This document shows, piece by piece, positions 60,828 through 64,000 of a stretch of DNA of 64,000 nucleotides (position 1 is the stretch's first letter; the number at the start of each line of letters is the position of its first letter). The stretch is from positions 558,001 to 622,000 of the forward strand of contig NZ_CP119789.1 in assembly GCF_029338275.1 (NCBI RefSeq), read 5' to 3'. The position numbers were made by a program, and so were the translations under genes. The stretch is from Haloarcula ordinaria (GTDB taxonomy: Archaea; Halobacteriota; Halobacteria; Halobacteriales; Haloarculaceae). Under the pieces are notes generated by a model. That model did no database searches, was not told the origin of the DNA, and saw nothing but the letters and a program-made list of their open reading frames with translations.

Positions 60828-61556
60828 ATGTCGAGGCAACATAATCCTCTAGACCGCATGGGTTCACCGCTGACCCGGTCTCGCCACGACCGCGGGCTCT
60901 CGACCGAAATCGGCCGGTCGACCAGGGTCAAGGGCCGGAAGCGCCGCCAGCTGGCCCGGCTCCGCCGTGAGCACAACCGCGCTCAGGTCAGCTCCAAGCG
61001 CGAGCGCAACCAGGTGTACGCGTTCACCGAGATACGCCGCATCGTCGGGTCGCTAGACCTTTCGGACGCGGTTCGCGACCGAGCCTGCGTGCTGTTCGAG
61101 TCGGCTCAAGAGGCGGACCTGCTGCGCGGTCGCTCGCTGGAGGGGTTCGCCGCGGCCGCCGTCTACGCGACGTGCCGGACCGAGGGACTCGCCCGGACCG
61201 TCGACGAGCTGTGCTCGGCCGCACGGGCAGACGAAGCGGAGCTCAGAGCCGCGTACGACGCGCTCAACCGCGACCTGGGCCTCCCGACGGGACCGATAGA
61301 CCCCCGGGAGTACGTCCCCCGATTCGCGACGGAGCTGGACGTGTCCACGGAAGTGAGAAAGCGCGCGGAGGAACTGGTCGACGAGGCACGCGACCGGGGC
61401 ATCGTCGGTGGACGGAACCCGGCGGGCGTGGCGGCGGCCTGCCTCTACACTGCGGCGATCGAACTGGACGTCGACCTGACACAGGCCGAAGCGGCCGACG
61501 TGGCCGGCGTGACGCCGGTCACGCTCAGAGGGACCTACACCGACTTACAGGAGTGA
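60828..61556 (+). CDS. TFB core (cyclin repeats), C-terminal fragment of the interrupted tfb
   Basis: From ATG 60828 (MSRQHNPLDRMGSPLTRSRH) or ATG 60858. Host sequence starts at about SPLTRSRHDRGLSTEIG and continues through the B-linker RKRRQLARLRREHNRAQ and both cyclin repeats (GRSLEGFAAAAVYATCR; GGRNPAGVAAACLYTAA) to the natural end. The element supplies a new start and upstream DNA, so a 242- or 232-residue TFB lacking its zinc ribbon could be made. It is divergent from standard TFBs, suggesting a specialised paralogue. Overlaps the convergent minD-like gene by 22 bases. Confidence 0.75.
   Translation: MSRQHNPLDRMGSPLTRSRHDRGLSTEIGRSTRVKGRKRRQLARLRREHNRAQVSSKRERNQVYAFTEIRRIVGSLDLSDAVRDRACVLFESAQEADLLRGRSLEGFAAAAVYATCRTEGLARTVDELCSAARADEAELRAAYDALNRDLGLPTGPIDPREYVPRFATELDVSTEVRKRAEELVDEARDRGIVGGRNPAGVAAACLYTAAIELDVDLTQAEAADVAGVTPVTLRGTYTDLQE
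60861..60871 (+). other. Right element junction (attR)
   Basis: GGTTCACCGCT followed by GACCCGG, coding GSPLTR. The host text after CCGCT continues the tfb reading interrupted at 52545. It shares CCGCT with the left junction and differs at two of the preceding six bases. Confidence 0.65.
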
Positions 61557-62200
61557 GCGGCGGCGGCGAGGGATTCGAACGCCACCGTGGCCGGTGCATC
61601 GGGTGCCGTCCGTCGGACGGGGTGTCCGGCCCGGTGTGCGGCCGCGACCGCCTCGCTCTCGGGGACGGTGACGACGGGCGCGCCGAAGCGGTTCGCGACG
61701 GCCGTCGTCGCCGGGTCGGGACCGGTCCGGTTGAGGACCACCCGGCAGAGCCCCGTCTCGAGTTCTCGCGCGAGTTCGCGGACGCGGAGCGCGTCGGCCA
61801 GCGCCGCGGTGTCGGGCGTCGTCACGAGCACGGCGGCGTCGGCGGCGGCCAGCGGGACGCCGACGTCGGCGTGGAGTCCGGCCGGCGAGTCGACGACGAC
61901 CCAGCGGTAGGTCCGGTCGAGCGTATCGAGGGTGCCCTCGAGTTCGGTGACGTCGGCCGCACGGGCCCCGGCGAGTGAGCGACCGCACGGGACGATAGCG
62001 ACCGGATCGCCCTCCGAGACGGCCTCGAGCGGTGCCGCCCGACCCGCGAGGACGTCGTGCAGGTCCGGGCCCCGGCCCGCCGGGAGGTCGGCCATGCCGA
62101 GGTCGCCGTCGACGACGACGCCGTCCAGTTCCGCGGCGAGGTTGTAGGCCACCGTCGACTTACCTACCCCGCCCTTGCCGCCGGTGACGGTCAGAATCAT
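61535..62200 (-). CDS. MinD/ParA-like P-loop ATPase
   Basis: A 221-residue deviant-Walker ATPase: VTGGKGGVGKSTVAYNLA (4-21), switch VVVDGDLGMADL (28-39) and VVVDSPAGLHADVGVPLAAA. The C-terminus lacks the long amphipathic membrane-targeting helix of bacterial MinD. Third of four overlapping minus-strand genes. Haloarchaea have several MinD paralogues involved in positioning; the specific cargo is not known. Its end overlaps the tfb fragment on the opposite strand. Confidence 0.87.
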   Translation of the reverse strand: MILTVTGGKGGVGKSTVAYNLAAELDGVVVDGDLGMADLPAGRGPDLHDVLAGRAAPLEAVSEGDPVAIVPCGRSLAGARAADVTELEGTLDTLDRTYRWVVVDSPAGLHADVGVPLAAADAAVLVTTPDTAALADALRVRELARELETGLCRVVLNRTGPDPATTAVANRFGAPVVTVPESEAVAAAHRAGHPVRRTAPDAPATVAFESLAAAAHSCKSV

Positions 62201-62889
62201 GCGAGGCGTTCAAGCGTCTCGGTCGGAATCGTCGCCGCGTCCCGTCGCTCCGCGAGTGTCTCGGCCCGATCCGCGACGGTCCGGAGCAGCCGGACGTCGT
62301 CGCGCTGCCTGTCTTCCAGGCGGCGCAGGCCGTCGAGTCCGCCCGCGTCCTGCACTGCTTCGGTGGCCTCGTCGAGCGTCTCGACGGCAGCGAGCGCTTC
62401 AGCCCGCCGGATGCGGCCCCGAATCTCCTCGAAGAAAGGCACGACCGAGTCCGGGAGGTCACTGGGAGGAGGGCTGGCGTCGTCGATCGTACCGACCGGC
62501 CACTCACCGTCGTCTCGCTCCGTCGCAGGGAGCGCGTCCGGCGGCGGTGACGGATCTCCGAAGTCACGACAGACCGCGTCGGCCGTCGACGCGGCTTCGC
62601 GGGTCGGGTCGGCATCCGGAACTGGCGTCGCCTCGACCAGTTCCACCGCCGGGTCCGCCGCGGGGGCCGGCGTGGCGTACCCGAAGGCGTGCCGGCCCGG
62701 CGCGACGACGGCCTCAAACCCCGTATCGGACCACCCACACGCCGGGACGCCTTGGCGGCGTGGCGGCCAGACCGGGCCGTCGAGTCGGTTCACCAGGGTG
62801 ACGCGGGTCGGTTCCGCCACGTCCGTGAGCGCGGCGGTGACCAGCGTAATCCCCTCGCCTGTCGTCCACTCGCTGGACAGTGTGACCAT
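62197..62889 (-). CDS. Haloarchaeal protein of the MinD operon, function unknown
   Basis: A 230-residue protein from ATG 62889. N-terminal beta-rich part (SSEWTTGEGITLVTAALTDV, RVTLVNRLDGPVWPPRRQGV) resembles an Ig/beta-sandwich; a Pro/Asp-rich linker (90-150) follows, then a helical C-terminus with heptads (RLEDRQRDDVRLLRTVADRA). Overlaps the minD-like gene by four bases (ATGA). Family conserved in haloarchaea, unnamed function. Confidence 0.65.
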   Translation of the reverse strand: MVTLSSEWTTGEGITLVTAALTDVAEPTRVTLVNRLDGPVWPPRRQGVPACGWSDTGFEAVVAPGRHAFGYATPAPAADPAVELVEATPVPDADPTREAASTADAVCRDFGDPSPPPDALPATERDDGEWPVGTIDDASPPPSDLPDSVVPFFEEIRGRIRRAEALAAVETLDEATEAVQDAGGLDGLRRLEDRQRDDVRLLRTVADRAETLAERRDAATIPTETLERLA

Positions 62890-62921
62890 ACGCCGGGTGG
62901 TCGCCCGTTCGGATTTAAATC

Positions 62922-63734
62922 TCAGCACCGGACGACCGGTGCCGACAACCACGTCGCAGCGGTCGCCGGGTCGCCGAACCGGTCGACTTCGAGCACGACC
63001 GGCGCCTCCGCGTCGGCCAGGCGAAGGACCGACAGCGCGGCGGCGACCGGTGGCGCGTCGAACGGGTCGTCGGGAGACGGACCGGGGAGCGAGTCGAGCG
63101 CCGCCGAGAACCTTCCTTCGAGCGCATCGACCAGAGAGGCCCGCGCATCCCGCTCCAGGTTCGCGACTCTGTCGGCCAGCCGCCGGCGCGCTACCAGCCG
63201 GTCCCGGAACTCGCGTGCTGCGTCCCGTCGCCGGGCCCGTGCCTGCTTCGCGGCCTCCCGCTCGGTCTCTCGTTCGGCGAGTCGCCGTGCGGCCGCTCGC
63301 AGGTCCGAACGTGCCTCACTGGCGTCCCTGTCAGCGAGTCCTTCGTGGACTCTGACTCGCCCGCGATGGGCCGCCACCGCCTCTGCGGCCTCCCGCACGG
63401 TCCGGTCAGCCACCGGGTCGACCTGCGTTGGCAGTTCGGGGCGCTCCGGGTCGAGGTCGGCGAGTCGCTCGCGGCATCCGGTAATCTCGTCGTCGTAGGG
63501 CGTCGTCATGCCGCGTGACCGGGCTGCGGCGGCCAACGCCGTCTTCGTCCGCAGACCCATACCCGGTCGAACGTGGCCCACGTACCCGTACACCGCCGAC
63601 GCAGCCGTAGGCGTGACCGTCGGCGTCAGCGCCTCGCCGCGCACTGCCCGTGCGACGGCAGCGCCGTCGACGTCAGTCGCCCGGAGGTCGATCGCCCGTC
63701 CCTCGTAGTGGGTGCCGTCGACCCAGAGCCTCAC
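62922..63734 (-). CDS. Haloarchaeal coiled-coil protein of the MinD operon
   Basis: A 270-residue protein, MRLWVDGTHYEGRAIDLRAT. The N-terminal 75 residues are compact with Gly and Thr; the middle (about 120-205) is a strongly charged coiled coil (RRLAERETEREAAKQARARR); the C-terminal part (PPVAAALSVLRLADAEAPVV) is a small globular domain. The ATG overlaps the stop of the preceding gene. A partner of the MinD-like ATPase is a reasonable guess from the operon only. Confidence 0.65.
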   Translation of the reverse strand: MRLWVDGTHYEGRAIDLRATDVDGAAVARAVRGEALTPTVTPTAASAVYGYVGHVRPGMGLRTKTALAAAARSRGMTTPYDDEITGCRERLADLDPERPELPTQVDPVADRTVREAAEAVAAHRGRVRVHEGLADRDASEARSDLRAAARRLAERETEREAAKQARARRRDAAREFRDRLVARRRLADRVANLERDARASLVDALEGRFSAALDSLPGPSPDDPFDAPPVAAALSVLRLADAEAPVVLEVDRFGDPATAATWLSAPVVRC

Positions 63735-64000
63735 AGTGGCTCCTCCCGCATCGACTCGGGCGCCGGCAGGTCCCGGCCGGCCGCGAACCGCTCGTACGGC
63801 GTCGCCGGTTCAGCGCGATGTTCGTACGCACGAGCGGCGTCGGCGACCCGGGCTGGTGCGTCACAGGGCTCGAACGGGTCGAGCTGTTCGACCTGGACCG
63901 CCAGGTCGTGTTTCTCCCGCAGCCGGAGCGCCTGGAACGCCGCGAACTCGGTACCCTCGAACAGCGCCGCCCGACCCAGTTCCTGGGCCACGCACGTCTC
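63731..64000 (-). CDS. Haloarchaeal small protein, 5' end outside window
   Basis: The visible 89 codons end ESMREEPL at a stop overlapping the next ATG by four bases. Readable text: AQELGRAALFEGTEFAAFQA, LREKHDLAVQVEQLDPFEPC. A GTG at 63991 could start it, but the frame is still open at the window edge, so the true start may lie beyond base 64000. First visible gene of the MinD-like operon. Function unknown. Confidence 0.6.
   Translation of the reverse strand, partial: ETCVAQELGRAALFEGTEFAAFQALRLREKHDLAVQVEQLDPFEPCDAPARVADAARAYEHRAEPATPYERFAAGRDLPAPESMREEPL

Larger units (their letters stand above)
52541..60871. mobile_element. 8.3-kb integrative element inside tfb
   Basis: Bounded by the two halves of a tfb gene that join in frame when it is removed. 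It carries a tyrosine recombinase near the right junction, a regulatory operon on the minus strand, a LAGLIDADG-like gene, a membrane protein, a HEPN RX4H protein and a HEPN-like acidic protein. Several genes are visibly AT-richer than the host, and CTAG, scarce in the flanks, occurs at least eleven times by my count. No capsid, portal, terminase, replication or conjugation gene is recognised, so it may be a satellite, a genomic island or a reduced provirus. Confidence 0.85.

Noticed and set aside
52541..60871. Calling the element a virus or pleolipovirus-like provirus
   Set aside because: No capsid, spike, NTPase or replication protein is recognisable; only integrase and regulators are shared with proviruses.
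1..64000. tRNA or rRNA genes
   Set aside because: No cloverleaf or rRNA sequence was recognised on reading; a covariance search could still reveal one.

Overview
This window is chromosomal DNA of a halophilic archaeon (class Halobacteria). Base composition is GC-rich, proteins are strongly acidic, starts are ATG or GTG with TATA boxes about 25-45 bases upstream, and the gene set is haloarchaeal: [2Fe-2S] ferredoxin, NMD3, TiaS, HisI, HtpX/PspAB, a bacterial-type LeuRS, a DUF5784/DUF5786 pair and the polyhydroxyalkanoate (PHA) cluster phaJ-phaR-phaP-phaE-phaC. The PHA cluster suggests a Haloarcula-like organism, but the genus is inference.

Layout. 1-4.7 kb: RdgB (cut by the left edge), a DUF5808 protein, a prepilin peptidase, ferredoxin, a PiT phosphate permease, a small membrane protein and PspAB. 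4.7-6.1 kb: an insertion with a hairpin repeat and an HNH endonuclease gene, separating pspAB from htpX. 7.1-9.3 kb: NMD3 and a Taw2-type methyltransferase. 9.4-10.7 kb: UDP-glucose dehydrogenase. 10.9-15.4 kb: a DUF4129/DUF58/MoxR cluster in two convergent halves. 15.5-31.9 kb: an XPD-like helicase with a frameshifted tail, a 29-residue membrane peptide, an HTH regulator, several transporters, PyrE, a phosphohexomutase, HisI, a UspA protein, a second PiT permease, a frameshifted small gene, LeuRS and a DUF5784 protein. 32-44.3 kb: DUF5786, small operons, TiaS, a GH97 glycosidase, a Na+/H+ antiporter with TrkA domains, an OYE-family oxidoreductase and a hydrolase. 44.3-48 kb: the PHA cluster. 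48-52.2 kb: a Rossmann protein, an ArsR-type regulator, an FMN reductase and a GCS2-family enzyme.

The most unusual region is 52.4-61.6 kb. A transcription factor B gene (tfb) is cut in two by an integrated element of about 8.3 kb. The zinc-ribbon end (52370-52545) and the cyclin-fold core (from about 60867) join in frame if the element is removed. The element carries a tyrosine recombinase at its right end, a five-gene operon whose fourth gene is itself a TFB-like protein without a zinc ribbon, a LAGLIDADG-like protein with a zinc finger, a membrane protein, a protein ending in a HEPN RX4H motif, and another HEPN-like acidic protein. No capsid or replication gene is recognisable. The split leaves two ribbon-less TFB-like proteins at one locus, one from the host and one from the element.

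The right edge (61.5-64 kb) is a tightly overlapping operon of a MinD-like ATPase with three haloarchaeal proteins of unknown function, the last cut by the window edge. No rRNA, tRNA or CRISPR array was recognised by eye.
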